Source: Nocardia sp. NBC_00416 (GTDB lineage: Bacteria > Actinomycetota > Actinomycetes > Mycobacteriales > Mycobacteriaceae). From it: a DNA stretch of 64,000 bases. Both the position numbers and the translations under genes were made by a program. Below, one piece after another: positions 33,531-42,910 of the stretch. The DNA lies in the NCBI RefSeq assembly GCF_036032445.1, contig NZ_CP107932.1, positions 374,501-438,500 of the forward strand, read 5' to 3'. A model generated the notes under the pieces. It worked only from the letters and a program-made list of their open reading frames with translations, was not told the DNA's origin and searched no databases. Each line of letters begins with the position of its first letter. The first letter of the stretch is position 1.

Positions 33531-35585
33531 GTGCGGGCGGGGGCGGCGTTGATCAAACCGTCGATGTCGTTGTGGCGGTGGTGGCGGCCGCCGACCGATC
33601 GGGCGACTGTCGCCGGCTGGGCCGATGAGCTGGCCGCGACTGTGCGCAGTACCGAAAGGCGGCTGCGTGAGGATCTGCGGGGAGGGCCGGGGGTGTTCAT
33701 GCGGGTCGGGTTCACCACCGTTTCGCGGTCGACGCCCGGAGAGACCATCGAGTCCGCTGATGTGTCCGATATCGCCGCCTACTACGATTTGCTCGGTGAG
33801 CCGCTACCACGTCTGGTCGTTCTCGGCGAGCCGGGCAGCGGCAAGACCGTCGCCGCGATCCATCTGGTGCTGGGCCTGCTGGAAACGCGACGCAACTCCG
33901 CTACCGACGCGCAGCGTGCAGAACAGCCGGTGCCTGTCCGGGTTAACGCCGCGGGCTGGGATGGTGAGCAGGATTTCTCCGGCTGGCTGACCACCCGGCT
34001 GGGCTACGACTATCCGCAGCTACGGCCGGTGCTGGCGCGCAAGCTGGTCGAAGACGGGTTGATCCTGCCGGTGATCGACGGCCTCGACGAGATGGACACC
34101 CCCGACAGCCGAGGATCGAGGGCCCGCGCTCTGCTGGACCAGCTCAACACCACAGCCTGGCGTAATGCGCCGGTCGTCGTCGTATGCCGCACCGCCGAGT
34201 TCTGGAAACTCTGCGAGCTGGGCGGTGACAACGGTCTGCACGGTGCGGCGACGGTCACTCTGCAACCCCTGCCGCCCGACCGCATCGGTGAATACCTCAC
34301 CGCATACAGAGACGCTATCGGCACGGCCAGCAGAACATGGACCGAGGTCAGCACACGCATCACCGCCGAACCCGACACAGCGCTGGCAACCGCACTGCAC
34401 ACCCCCTGGATGCTCGGGCTCGCCGTCAATGCCCTACACCACGACCCCACCACCGCAGAGCGCCTCACCGGCTGCGCCACCCCGGACGCTGTCGAAGACC
34501 TGTTGTTCGCCGCTCAGATCCCCGCTGCGGTCATCGGCCGTGAACAGCACAAACGGTACCGCGCCTACACCAGCGACAACGTCCGCACCTGGATGCAAAC
34601 GCTGGCCCGCTGTCTCGAGCACCGCCGCAGCACTGGAGGTGACGGCACCGCCATCCGGCTCGACGAGATCTGGGAGCTCGCAGGTACCACCCGATGCCGC
34701 GTTTGGCACGCAGCCACGGCCGCCATCCTCCTCGCGATGACAGCCGGTCTCTCTGCCTCTATCATTCTCGGCCCTGCGCTCCTGATGCTCAGTTACGAGC
34801 CCGAAATGAACACCACATCCATGCCCACTCCTCTCCACCTGATACAGACCGCGATCATCCTCGGACTCGTGCTCGGAATCGGATTCAGCCTCGCATTCGG
34901 ACTGACGTTCGGCCTGGCCGCCGGTGTGGTGGTCGGTTTGTTCAAAACTGTGCCAGCGACTCGCCTGGTATGGCAGGCGCCCAAACGATCCAGGTGGCGT
35001 AAAGCCCTCCCTCTAGGCCTGGTGGCCGGAGCCGGTGTCGGGATCGTTGTCAGACTGGTCGCCAGCCATCACTCGAGTGGACTCGTACTCGGGATCATCG
35101 CCGCGCTGACGTTCGTGCTCGTGATCGTGTTCTCCGCCGACGCCGAAGACCAGCTACGCCACACCGTCGATGAACGGCATTTGATCCGCAACGATCTGCG
35201 CGCCGCAGCAATGATTGGAGCACTTGCCGGAATCACGTCCATCGCCGCGCTGTTGCTACTAGCCATCCCCAGACTCGAGACCAGTAGCGACCTAATCATG
35301 GAAGGGTGGGCTCCAGGCCTGATCCCCGTGTCCGTGTGGTTCGCCATTATTTTTGTCACCACGTTCGGGCTTTTGATCGGCCGCGCGTCCGGGCGGTTCC
35401 TCACCGCGACGCTCATCTTCCGCAAGACCGGCATTTTCGCGGCGCGGCCGACCGTGTTCCTGGACTGGGCTCGCCGCAACGGGCTCCTACGAGTCAACGG
35501 CACTGCCTACCAATTCCGGCACGAGACCTACCGGCGATGGCTCCAACAACCCGCCCCGAGCGCCGATGAGAGCCCGTCCAACTGA
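33531..35585 (+). CDS. NACHT-type STAND NTPase with C-terminal membrane domain
   Basis: The 684-residue protein has Walker A GEPGSGKT (99-106) and Walker B VIDGLDEMD (181-189), the acidic-rich DGLDEMD being typical of NACHT. After a helical domain (to about 400) come five to eight hydrophobic segments between about 410 and 620, and then a winged-helix-like end (FLDWARRNGLLRVNGTAYQF). STAND NTPases sense invaders and oligomerise; in bacteria NACHT proteins defend against phages. The membrane part could be the effector, for example a pore. It follows the EACC1-like remnant. The start GTG 33531 is uncertain; ATG 33564 also fits. Confidence 0.85.
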   Translation: MRAGAALIKPSMSLWRWWRPPTDRATVAGWADELAATVRSTERRLREDLRGGPGVFMRVGFTTVSRSTPGETIESADVSDIAAYYDLLGEPLPRLVVLGEPGSGKTVAAIHLVLGLLETRRNSATDAQRAEQPVPVRVNAAGWDGEQDFSGWLTTRLGYDYPQLRPVLARKLVEDGLILPVIDGLDEMDTPDSRGSRARALLDQLNTTAWRNAPVVVVCRTAEFWKLCELGGDNGLHGAATVTLQPLPPDRIGEYLTAYRDAIGTASRTWTEVSTRITAEPDTALATALHTPWMLGLAVNALHHDPTTAERLTGCATPDAVEDLLFAAQIPAAVIGREQHKRYRAYTSDNVRTWMQTLARCLEHRRSTGGDGTAIRLDEIWELAGTTRCRVWHAATAAILLAMTAGLSASIILGPALLMLSYEPEMNTTSMPTPLHLIQTAIILGLVLGIGFSLAFGLTFGLAAGVVVGLFKTVPATRLVWQAPKRSRWRKALPLGLVAGAGVGIVVRLVASHHSSGLVLGIIAALTFVLVIVFSADAEDQLRHTVDERHLIRNDLRAAAMIGALAGITSIAALLLLAIPRLETSSDLIMEGWAPGLIPVSVWFAIIFVTTFGLLIGRASGRFLTATLIFRKTGIFAARPTVFLDWARRNGLLRVNGTAYQFRHETYRRWLQQPAPSADESPSN

Positions 35586-35635
35586 TCCGTTCGGGGCTCA
35601 CCCGCCCGCCAGCAGAATCGCGTCGATGGACCGGC

Positions 35636-35827
35636 TTGACCCCTTTCAGCTTCGACGGCCGCAGTGGCGGAGGCGTTCGATTCCACATCGACCAGGTATT
35701 GGCCGACGACCCCCAGCGTGCGGCGTGGCGCGCGCACTGGCGCGACATGCTGGACTCACTCGGCGCCGCGGACGCGGCCGCCCGCGCCCCCGCGCCGGTT
35801 GCCTGGTCCAGCCCAGAGGACCAATAA
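35636..35827 (+). CDS. Small protein or C-terminal fragment ending in VAWSSPEDQ
   Basis: A TTG start at 35636 would give 63 residues, with a plausible helical stretch DDPQRAAWRAHWRDMLDSLG. The last codons and the following 30 bases recur at 61308-61367, where only the end (PPVAWFSPEDQ) is kept. I do not recognise the family. It could be the end of a longer lost gene. Confidence 0.35.
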   Translation: MTPFSFDGRSGGGVRFHIDQVLADDPQRAAWRAHWRDMLDSLGAADAAARAPAPVAWSSPEDQ

Positions 35828-35854
35828 GCGATAGCGATTCACGGTGCATCACCG
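35794..35854 (+). repeat. 60-bp dispersed repeat, copy 1
   Basis: About 85 percent identical by eye to 61308-61367 in the same orientation. It includes the codons for VAW(S/F)SPEDQ, the stop codon and the shared tail AGCGATTCACGGTGCATCAC. It shows that both loci derive from copies of one gene. Confidence 0.75.
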
Positions 35855-35903
35855 ATCGCCACGCGCGACAGAAGTCGACCGTGCGGCGGTCGACGGCGGC
35901 CGC

Positions 35904-36080
35904 TTACTCGTTATTTGAGCGCGGCGTGAATGGACGGTCGTAGAAGTCGGTTCCTTCGGCGATGATCTGGCCGATCCTGGCTTCGGAGAGTTCTTCGCCG
36001 ACCGCAATCTGCCAGGGTGTTCGATATCGGGACTGCCGCCAGATGCGTTCGTTGCGCTCGGCCAATCGCCCGAACCATGG
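35904..36080 (-). pseudogene. HTH-like gene remnant cut at its 5' end by a repeat
   Basis: The minus-strand frame reads LAERNERIWRQSRYRTPWQI and onward to GTDFYDRPFTPRSNNE and a stop at 35904. The spacing of the helices suggests a small helix-turn-helix of the type that ends resolvase- or sigma-like proteins. Upstream it runs into the GCGAATTC-type tandem repeat instead of a proper start. I cannot name the family. Confidence 0.4.
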
Positions 36081-36135
36081 GTGGTTCTGGTCGCGAATCT
36101 CGGCATCACTCCGGTCGCGAATTCCAGCACCGCTC
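36081..36135. repeat. GGTCGCGAAT tandem repeat, locus 1
   Basis: Two units GGTCGCGAATCTCGGCATCA and GGTCGCGAATTCCAGCACCG are spaced 24 bases apart. The same unit, in tandem, occurs at 37735-37800 and 63651-63720. Confidence 0.7.
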
Positions 36136-36396
36136 GATTTGGTGTTCGTGAATCTCGACAGCACCCCCAGCCAGACGACCGGTACGGAACCTCAGCGCAC
36201 GACCGGCTATCCTTCGGTACTCGTCATGAGACCGCCACGCTGCCGGATATGGACCGCCGACTGCGGTAGTCCGTCGAGTGAACATGTTCCAGATCCGTGA
36301 TGCGCGACCAGCCTTGGGGCATCCCGCCGAACAGACCCTCATGCGGAATATCGTGCGTCGTTATGGGTTCATCGCACTCCTGCTGCACAACCCGCT

Positions 36397-36852
36397 CTAC
36401 CGCTGGGCTGCCGGGATCAGGCCGGGAGCGGTTTTGAACGAAATCGCCTCCATTATCGGCTTGCGTTTCGTGTTCTGAAATGCCGCGACGCGCCACTGCC
36501 CGGACGGCTCGCGGACCAGGGTGTAGGTCTGAACTTTGGTCAGCTTCTTGGGGCGGTCTCCCTTGTATGATTCGCCGCGTCCGGTGACCACGGCCGTGTC
36601 AGGCCCGAGGAATCGGACGTCGAGGATTTCGTCGGCCAACTGGGTGCCCTTCAGGTATTTGGCGAACAGCGTGCGGTGGCTTTCGATGATGTCGCCCCGC
36701 CCGCGGTAGTAAGTGCCGACGAAGGTGATGTAGGTGGCGTCCTCGGTGAATGCTGCCCCGTAGGCATCGGCATCGTGACGACGCCAGGCATCTACGAGTC
36801 CGGCGATCACCTCGACAACTGCCTGCTGATCGTCCCGGTCAGTCATGGCCAT
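36397..36852 (-). CDS. SgcJ/EcaC-type SnoaL-like protein
   Basis: The 151-residue protein begins with an NTF2-like helix (VVEVIAGLVDAWRRHDADAY), then AFTEDATYITFVGTYYRG and a C-terminal WRVAAFQNTKRKPIM. This layout is the SgcJ/EcaC branch of the SnoaL-like superfamily, small cone-shaped proteins in oxidative or detoxification steps. GGAGG precedes the ATG 36852 by about six bases. It is divergent from a MarR gene and is probably controlled by it. Confidence 0.88.
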   Translation of the reverse strand: MAMTDRDDQQAVVEVIAGLVDAWRRHDADAYGAAFTEDATYITFVGTYYRGRGDIIESHRTLFAKYLKGTQLADEILDVRFLGPDTAVVTGRGESYKGDRPKKLTKVQTYTLVREPSGQWRVAAFQNTKRKPIMEAISFKTAPGLIPAAQR

Positions 36853-36881
36853 GACTTCCTCCTGTGGGTAAGATGAATTAT

Positions 36882-36912
36882 CTGCACAGACTCAGTATCT
36901 GCATGTGTGCAG
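36882..36912. promoter_or_regulatory. Inverted CTGCACA/TGTGCAG, candidate MarR operator
   Basis: CTGCACA (36882-36888) and TGTGCAG (36906-36912) are 17 bases apart, and TATCTGCA occurs twice in between. The site lies centrally in the 87-base gap between the two divergent genes. Confidence 0.6.
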
Positions 36913-36939
36913 CAATCAGAGTAGGAGGCTTCGAGCATC

Positions 36940-37401
36940 ATGGCAACTACTGCGCAGCAGAATGCCGAAGAGGAGGTCTTCCGCGCCTATCTCGACGCCG
37001 TCGGGTTGCACGGCATGGCCGGCGCGGCAGCGGCAGGACTGCAAGCCTCGGAGTGGTACGCGCTCAGCCAGCTCGCATTGGCAGGCGCACTGACCTCGGG
37101 ACAGTTGTCAGAGCGAACAGGCCTGACGACCGGCGCGACCACCCGCCTCATCGACCGGCTGGAACGGGCCGGTTACGCCCGTCGGATAAGCGACCCGACC
37201 GACCGCCGCAAGGTCGTCGTCGAGCCCGTGACCGACGCCCTCGCGGGCATCAGCGAGCTGGTAGCACCGGCGCGCCGCAGAATCGCCCACATCCTCGACC
37301 GCTACACACCGGAACAGCGCGCGGTCCTCTTCGACTACTTCGCCCACGCCGCGCCCGCCTTCCGTGCGGCAACCGAAGAAATCCGGGCAGCCCAGCGATG
37401 A
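36940..37401 (+). CDS. MarR-family transcriptional regulator
   Basis: The 153-residue protein has the MarR winged helix: LTSGQLSERTGLTTGATTRL at about residues 53-72 and wing DPTDRRKVVVEP. The flanking helices form the dimer interface. A GGAGG box precedes the ATG at 36940 by 8 bases. It is divergent from the SgcJ-like gene, which suggests ligand-relieved repression of it. Confidence 0.9.
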   Translation: MATTAQQNAEEEVFRAYLDAVGLHGMAGAAAAGLQASEWYALSQLALAGALTSGQLSERTGLTTGATTRLIDRLERAGYARRISDPTDRRKVVVEPVTDALAGISELVAPARRRIAHILDRYTPEQRAVLFDYFAHAAPAFRAATEEIRAAQR

Positions 37402-37560
37402 GCAGGCGGATATCCAGCTCAGTCACGTAGCCCGGCGCGGCGGATACTCGTGAGCCGACCCATATCGTTGGGATGCGGGGGGTTTCGGCCCGCTGACCCT
37501 CCGAACGCTAAAGCGCTACCCGCCACCCGGTCATCCGGTAATGCCGCCTACCGGTCACAC

Positions 37561-37802
37561 AGGGAACGGGACTCCGCCACTCAGCAAAGGGATAACCCGT
37601 TTCAAGGTTGCCTTCGGTGGTCCCACGAGTGGCGACGTGATGATCCGTCACGATGGCAACCGGCAACCCAGCTGCGGGAGGTCAGTCGGTACCGCTGTAC
37701 CGCAACCAGGATGGCGCAGTGATGTCGAGATCCGCGACCAGCCGCGAACGAGACGGTGCCCGAATTCGCGACCAGACGGTGCCCGAATTCGCGATCGAAG
37801 CC
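37561..37802 (+). repeat. Dispersed repeat of about 240 bp with GCGAATTC units, locus 2
   Basis: The stretch is about 80 percent identical by eye to the reverse complement of 63645-63885. Its right part (37735-37800) has tandem units of CGCGACCAGACGGTGCCCGA. The left part shares, among other words, CCGCAACCAGGATGGCGC. No gene starts in it. Confidence 0.8.
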
Positions 37803-37900
37803 ATACATATCGGGCCGATCGAGGAGGATCACTGTTTCGGCGACGTGGGCGATGACCCCGGAGTCGCGCAGGTCGGCCAAGGTCGGCGGGCGCGGCACCG
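37800..37900 (-). pseudogene. DnaB-like helicase C-terminal fragment
   Basis: On the minus strand, PTLADLRDSGVIAHVAETVI followed by LLDRPDMYG matches the replicative helicase segment xxSDLRxSGxIEqdADvVxxLxR. Only about 33 codons remain, between the dispersed repeat and an SDR fragment. It is too short to be functional. Confidence 0.55.
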
Positions 37901-37910
37901 CTTGGCGGGG

Positions 37911-38120
37911 GCCGGGGTTCGGAGGCTCCGCCCCGATCGTCGACATGAAGATGGCCGATATCGACGCGATGCTGACGATCAACGTCCGATCCGCGATCGT
38001 CGCCATTCGCGAATCCCTGCCGCATATGAGCGACGGCGGGCGCATCATCAACATCGGCAGTATCAACGCCGACCGCACACCGTTTCCCGGCCAATCGATC
38101 TACGCTATGACCAAGGGCTG
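37911..38120 (+). pseudogene. Short-chain dehydrogenase fragment
   Basis: About 60 codons read DIDAMLTINVRSAIVAIRES, then GGRIINIGSINADRTPFPGQ and SIYAMTKG. These are the NxxS and YxxxK parts of an SDR such as a 3-oxoacyl-ACP reductase. The cofactor half and the C-terminus are missing on both sides. Confidence 0.75.
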
Positions 38121-38255
38121 CGGACCGAAGGGCTGTCTGTCCTGTATCGGGGCCGATTCGGCAGATGCCCGTCCCGGGTGCCTATTAGGTGATTTCGGCT
38201 GCGGATGCTTCGGCGGCTGGGGTGATGGAGCCTCGGCCCGAATGGGTGGTCTTGT

Positions 38256-41200
38256 TCACCCGGCCTGCAGGGTTGCGCGGGTGAGATTGTCGTGGATGGT
38301 CAGGGTGTCGGGGTGGTCGGGTCCGAGGGTGAGCTCAGCGTCGGTGAGTGCCTGCTCGAACGTTGCGATGGCTTCGCGCACCCGGCCCGCCGCCAGGTAG
38401 GTGTCGCCGAGGTTGTTGCGGACGGTCACGGTCTCGGGATGGTCTGAGCCCAGGACCCGTTCATGTTTGGTGAGGGCCTGCTCGGACATGGCGGTCGCCT
38501 CGTCCACGCGGCCGGCGAGGTGGTAGGCGTCGGCGAGGTTTTTGCACACGGTCAAGGTGGCGGGGTGGTCGCCGAGGGACGTCTCGGTGTCGGAGAGGAC
38601 TTGCTCGAACAGGGCGATCGCCTCGGGAACCCGGCCGACCGAGTGGTAGGCGTGGGCGAGGTTGTTGCGCACGGCCAGCGTGTCGGGATGGTCGGGGCTC
38701 AGGATTCGTTCGCGAGTGGCGCGGATGTCTTCGTAGAGGGGGATCGCCTCGCCCACCCGGCCCGCCGAGTGGTAGGCGTCGGCGAGGTGGTGACAGACAG
38801 TCAGGGTGTCGGGGTGGTCGCCGCCGAGGATGCGCTCGGCGTCGGCGTAGGCCCGCTCGGAGACGGCAACCGCCTCGGGTATCCGACCCGCTACTCGGTA
38901 GGCGAGGGCGAGGTTGCCGCGGCAGGCCGGAATCCGGGGGTCATCGGGGCCGAGGATTCGTTGGAAATTGGTGAGGGTCTGCTCGGCCAACGTGATCGCC
39001 TCGGGCACTCGGCCCGCCATCACGTAGACGTAGGCGAGGCTGCCGGCGGCGTGCAAGGTGAGGGGGTGGTCGGGGCCCAGGGCTCGCTCGGTGTCGGTGC
39101 GGGACTGTTCGAACAACGTCACCGCCTCGGGTATCCGACCCGCCACTTTGTAGGCGGCAGCGAGGTCGTTGCGGAGGCTCAAGGTGTCGGGGTGGTCGCT
39201 GCCGAGGATGCGGTCGGCGTCGGTGAGGGCCTGCTCGAGTAGCGGGACGGATTCGGCACGGCCGGCGGCCTGGTACGTGACGGCGAGGTTGACACGGCCA
39301 CGCAATGCCTCCCGATGGTCGAATCCCAGGACCCGCTCACGGTCGATCCGGGATTGCTCGGCTACCGTGATCGCCTCGCTCACCCGGCCCGCCGCTCGGT
39401 ACGTCGCAGCAAGGTTGCTGCGGGCCCGCAGGGTGTCGAGGTGATCGGGCCCGAGAGCCCGCTCGTAGTCGGCGAGAGTCTGCTCGCACAACACGACCGC
39501 CTCGCTCATCCGGCCCGCCGCCCGGTACGTCGCGGCGAGGTGGCCGCGTGCGCGCAAAGTGTCGGGATGGTCGCGGCTCAGGACTGTCTCGGTGTCGGCG
39601 AGAAGTTTCTCGAACAAGACGATCGCCTCGCTTACCCGGCCCGCGTCCCGGTACGTCGCGGCGAGGTTGCCGCGTGCTCGCAGGGTGTCGGGGTGCTCGG
39701 GGCCGAGAGCTCGCTCGTATTCGGTGAGGTTCTGCTCGAACAACGTCACAGCCTCGGTCGACTTCCCCGCATCGTGATGGGCGAGGGCGAGATTGCCGCG
39801 GGATGCCAAGGTGGAGGGGTGGTCGGGGCCCAGGATCTGGGCGCGATCGGTGAAAGCCTGCCCGGACGCCGCGATGGCCTCGGTCACCCGGCCTGCTGCC
39901 TGGTAGGCGAGGGCGAGGTTGCTGTGGGAAGTCAACGTGTCGGGGTGCTCGGCGCCCAGGGTGCGGGCGCGGTCGGCGAAAGTCTGCTCGTGCAGACCTA
40001 TCGCCTCCTCGAGCCGGCCCGCGGTCGAGTAGGCGTTGGCGAGTTGGTTGCGCACGGCGAGGGTGAGGGGGTCGAGCCCCAGAGCTCGTTCGGCGTCGGC
40101 CATGGTCTGTTCGAAGAGCGGGATTGCCTTGTCGATCCGGCCCGTCGCGGTGTAACTCTCGGCGAGGTCTTTGCGGCACAGCAGGGTGTCCGGGTGATCG
40201 AAGCCCAGCACCCGTTCGGCGTCGGAGAGCGTCAGCTCGAACACCGAGACAGCTTCTTCTACGCGGCCTGCCGCGTGGTAGGCGATGGCGAGGTTGAAGC
40301 GGCAGGCGAGGGTGGCGTGGTGGCTGGTGCCCAGGAGCAGTGCCGTGTCGGCGAGGCTTTGGTAGGTGTAGGAGATCGCGCGGGTGGTGTCGGCGGCCTC
40401 GATCAACTGGCGTCCGGCCCAGATTCGGGCCTGTGCCGATCTCTGGGCGAGGGGGGTGTTCGTGGTGTGGGCCCGGCTGTTCCAGATCGCGTCGATGTGA
40501 TCGATCAGGTGCGCGACGGTCTCGCGATACTTCCAGGCCTGATTCGTATCGAAGAAGTGGTCTTCGATCACTTCCAGGGCGTTGTTCGCCAACCGCCCGA
40601 GCCCGGGTCCCGTCTCCTCGGCCGGATATTGGGTGAGTGTCTGTTCGGTGGAGGCGCGTTCGCGCAGCACCCGGGAGATGAGGCGGTGCATCAGCACGGC
40701 GTCACCGGTGGTCGAGCGGGTCAGAAGTGACCCCCACTCGCAGCGGGCCAGAGCCTCATGGAGACGTCCTGCCCGATCGGGCAAGATCTGCACCCATACC
40801 CCTGATGGGGACAGCATCGCGATCAGTTCGAGGAGGTCGCGGACCGCGGTGTCGAGTTCGGTGTCGCCGCTGGCGGCTTCGGTGGTTTCCAGTGACAGCA
40901 GGATCGCTCTGTCCACCCGGTGCGGGTGCGGTGAGCCGGCCAGGCGGGTCAGCGCCGCGGGCAGCGGCTGGTCGAGCAGTGTCTCATAGCGGGTGTAGTC
41001 GACTCGGCGGATGGTGATGGTGGCCGCGGCTTGGGTCAGGGCCAGCGGCAGGTCCCCGAGTTGGCCGGCGATACGGTCGGCGCCGTAGTCGTCGTCGAGA
41101 CCGGTGGCATTGCGCAGGAACGCTATCGACTCCGCGCGGGTGTAGACCTCGAGATCGACGAGTGTTCCCAGCGTCGTGAAGGCGTGGTCGGTGCTGGTGA

Positions 41201-42053
41201 TCACGATCCTGGTGCCACCGCGGACCGGAACGAACTCACCGACCCGGTCCGGGTCGGTGGCGTTGTCGAACACCAGCACACCGGGCTCGGTGCGGGTGAC
41301 GAGGTGATCGCGTAGTCGATGCGCCGAGCGCTGGGAGTCTCCCTCGGGATCGGCCACCCCCAGCCGGGATGCGATGGCCGCCAAACCCTCCAGCAGAGCA
41401 CCATCGGTTTCCGCGTCGACCCAACCCACCAACCCGATACCCGAATCGATGGCCTCGCGCGCGTACGCGGCGGCCAACTGTGTCTTGCCCACACCCCGCA
41501 TCCCGGTCACCACCACCGACACCCGTGAGGTGGCCGCGCTCTGCGCGAGTAGGCGCAACTGCTCACGCGCCACGAAATGGACAGGTTCAGCAGGGATCTT
41601 GCCTACCGCCACGACATCCCGGGATTCGCCCGTGGGTGAAACAGCGGCCGGGAAGAGGCCGGCCTCGTCCGGCGAACCAGCCACGCTGGTGCCCGGTGAC
41701 GCCTGGACCGGTCCCGGTTTCTCCGTCGCTGTGGCGCGCGCTTCGGCGTAGGCGTCGGCGCGGCGCTGTTGCCACCGTCGCAGCGTCTCGGTCGGCAGCG
41801 GCCATGGCTTGCCGGCCATCACGTGCAGGCATTCCAGCACCAATACGAACTTCTCGACATCACGGGGAACCACCGGGTTGGGTTTGAGCCATTCGGTGAT
41901 CGTGTTGGCCGAGACCCGCCGGTTCTTCTTGGCCAGGATCCACGCCGCGACGTCCTGGGGATAGGGGTTCTTCGCCTCGGCATGGAGTTTGAAGAAGGCC
42001 TGGACGTAACCCGCGCGCGTGTACTTCGGGCGGTCAGGCCGGCTACCCGTCAC
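38256..42053 (-). CDS. STAND NTPase: N-terminal HTH-like, NB-ARC, about 16 TPRs
   Basis: GTG 42053, with GAGAGGGA upstream, gives 1265 residues. Residues 10-75 look like a helix-turn-helix-type segment (VSANTITEWLKPNP). The NB-ARC part has Walker A GMRGVGKT (184-191), Walker B VLVFDNA (259-265) and a GDLPLAL motif near 325. From about 560 on there are about 16 near-perfect 42-residue tetratricopeptide repeats ending in DHPDTL. The plan is that of bacterial STAND sensors, in which repeats detect a trigger and the NTPase oligomerises. No classical effector domain is fused, so a partner must act; a small membrane protein lies divergent 187 bases away. Confidence 0.85.
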   Translation of the reverse strand: MTGSRPDRPKYTRAGYVQAFFKLHAEAKNPYPQDVAAWILAKKNRRVSANTITEWLKPNPVVPRDVEKFVLVLECLHVMAGKPWPLPTETLRRWQQRRADAYAEARATATEKPGPVQASPGTSVAGSPDEAGLFPAAVSPTGESRDVVAVGKIPAEPVHFVAREQLRLLAQSAATSRVSVVVTGMRGVGKTQLAAAYAREAIDSGIGLVGWVDAETDGALLEGLAAIASRLGVADPEGDSQRSAHRLRDHLVTRTEPGVLVFDNATDPDRVGEFVPVRGGTRIVITSTDHAFTTLGTLVDLEVYTRAESIAFLRNATGLDDDYGADRIAGQLGDLPLALTQAAATITIRRVDYTRYETLLDQPLPAALTRLAGSPHPHRVDRAILLSLETTEAASGDTELDTAVRDLLELIAMLSPSGVWVQILPDRAGRLHEALARCEWGSLLTRSTTGDAVLMHRLISRVLRERASTEQTLTQYPAEETGPGLGRLANNALEVIEDHFFDTNQAWKYRETVAHLIDHIDAIWNSRAHTTNTPLAQRSAQARIWAGRQLIEAADTTRAISYTYQSLADTALLLGTSHHATLACRFNLAIAYHAAGRVEEAVSVFELTLSDAERVLGFDHPDTLLCRKDLAESYTATGRIDKAIPLFEQTMADAERALGLDPLTLAVRNQLANAYSTAGRLEEAIGLHEQTFADRARTLGAEHPDTLTSHSNLALAYQAAGRVTEAIAASGQAFTDRAQILGPDHPSTLASRGNLALAHHDAGKSTEAVTLFEQNLTEYERALGPEHPDTLRARGNLAATYRDAGRVSEAIVLFEKLLADTETVLSRDHPDTLRARGHLAATYRAAGRMSEAVVLCEQTLADYERALGPDHLDTLRARSNLAATYRAAGRVSEAITVAEQSRIDRERVLGFDHREALRGRVNLAVTYQAAGRAESVPLLEQALTDADRILGSDHPDTLSLRNDLAAAYKVAGRIPEAVTLFEQSRTDTERALGPDHPLTLHAAGSLAYVYVMAGRVPEAITLAEQTLTNFQRILGPDDPRIPACRGNLALAYRVAGRIPEAVAVSERAYADAERILGGDHPDTLTVCHHLADAYHSAGRVGEAIPLYEDIRATRERILSPDHPDTLAVRNNLAHAYHSVGRVPEAIALFEQVLSDTETSLGDHPATLTVCKNLADAYHLAGRVDEATAMSEQALTKHERVLGSDHPETVTVRNNLGDTYLAAGRVREAIATFEQALTDAELTLGPDHPDTLTIHDNLTRATLQAG
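38290..40330. repeat. 126-bp tandem repeats encoding TPRs
   Basis: The TPR array is repetitive at DNA level with period 126 bases and about 16 units. This allows expansion, contraction or gene conversion that could change sensing specificity. Confidence 0.85.
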
Positions 42054-42239
42054 GGTCTGTTCCCTCTCCGACTCGGGTGACTCGGAACGGAACCGCCGCT
42101 CTCGGCGAATCCGATAAACCCGCTTTGACCTGTGTTTTCCACGCGCATTGTGCTGGGCTTCGCTGGACGAGGTCGTGCACGGTCGGGCTTGCTGATCTCG
42201 ACCGACAAACCCTGGCCGGAAACGGAGAACGACCCACTC

Positions 42240-42431
42240 ATGCCCACCATAACCAAGGCCCTGCTGCTCACCACAGCCGTGCTGGCGGCCACCCTCGTCG
42301 CCCTCACCGCGGGTCTGCTCGCCCGCACCGACGGCGCTACCCTCGCGGCCACGATCTGTGCCGCCGGCATCGGATTCGGCAGCACCCTCACTCTGATCCT
42401 GCTCGCCATCACCACCTACAAGTCTCTGTAA
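42240..42431 (+). CDS. Small two-helix membrane protein, 63 residues
   Basis: ATG 42240 opens MPTITKALLLTTAVLAATLV, then a short loop (ARTDGATLA) and a second hydrophobic helix to the end TTYKSL. There are no charged residues within the helices. The gene is divergent from the STAND gene, sharing the promoter region. Such two-helix proteins can be holin-like or toxin-like membrane effectors, but this is inference. The frame is open further upstream, which I do not regard as coding. Confidence 0.6.
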   Translation: MPTITKALLLTTAVLAATLVALTAGLLARTDGATLAATICAAGIGFGSTLTLILLAITTYKSL

Positions 42432-42892
42432 CCCGTGCGAACCCACCTACCTCGAGCACTCACAACACCAACCGCGCTGCCCTGTCATCATCGCGGTGAT
42501 GGCAGAGGTATCCAGCGGCGGGAACGCTGCCGAAATCTTGCCCGGAGCCTGCAGGCCCGCCGAGAGTCGTGCCCGGATGTGTCCACCACAGCCGGTCATC
42601 GGACCGTCGCGACGTCCGATCGTATCGAGCACGGTGCCGCCCGGCACGTCGGTGCCCAGCACCACGACCGCAGTCCCGCCTCCGGACAACGCGGGCCCGG
42701 AACTTCGACCAGCAGATCGTGGGCTCCCCGCTGGTGCATGCTGGCGTGCGACACCCTGATCGAGCGCGCCCAGAAGAACCGACGGGAAACTGACCGGGCG
42801 TGCTCGGACCCCGGCCCAGCCGAGCTGCGCTACATCCTGTGCCGCGCCGTTCGCCCAATCGTCGGTGCCCGCAATCCGGCGGGACTGTGGAT
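42432..42892. other. Stretch of 460 bases without a recognised gene
   Basis: Several frames are open on both strands, none with a recognisable motif or convincing codon pattern. It ends at the left inverted repeat of the IS110-like element. Confidence 0.4.
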
Positions 42893-42910
42893 CTAAGGGC
42901 TCCTCTCTGG

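Noticed and set aside
38463..40730. Long plus-strand frames with repeats opposite the TPR array
   Set aside because: They are mirror images of the TPR repeats; the minus-strand frame has recognised domains.
42054..42446. 131-codon upstream extension of the STAND gene
   Set aside because: Composition is Gly/Glu/Gln-rich and it overlaps the divergent small gene; the GTG at 42053 has a ribosome site.
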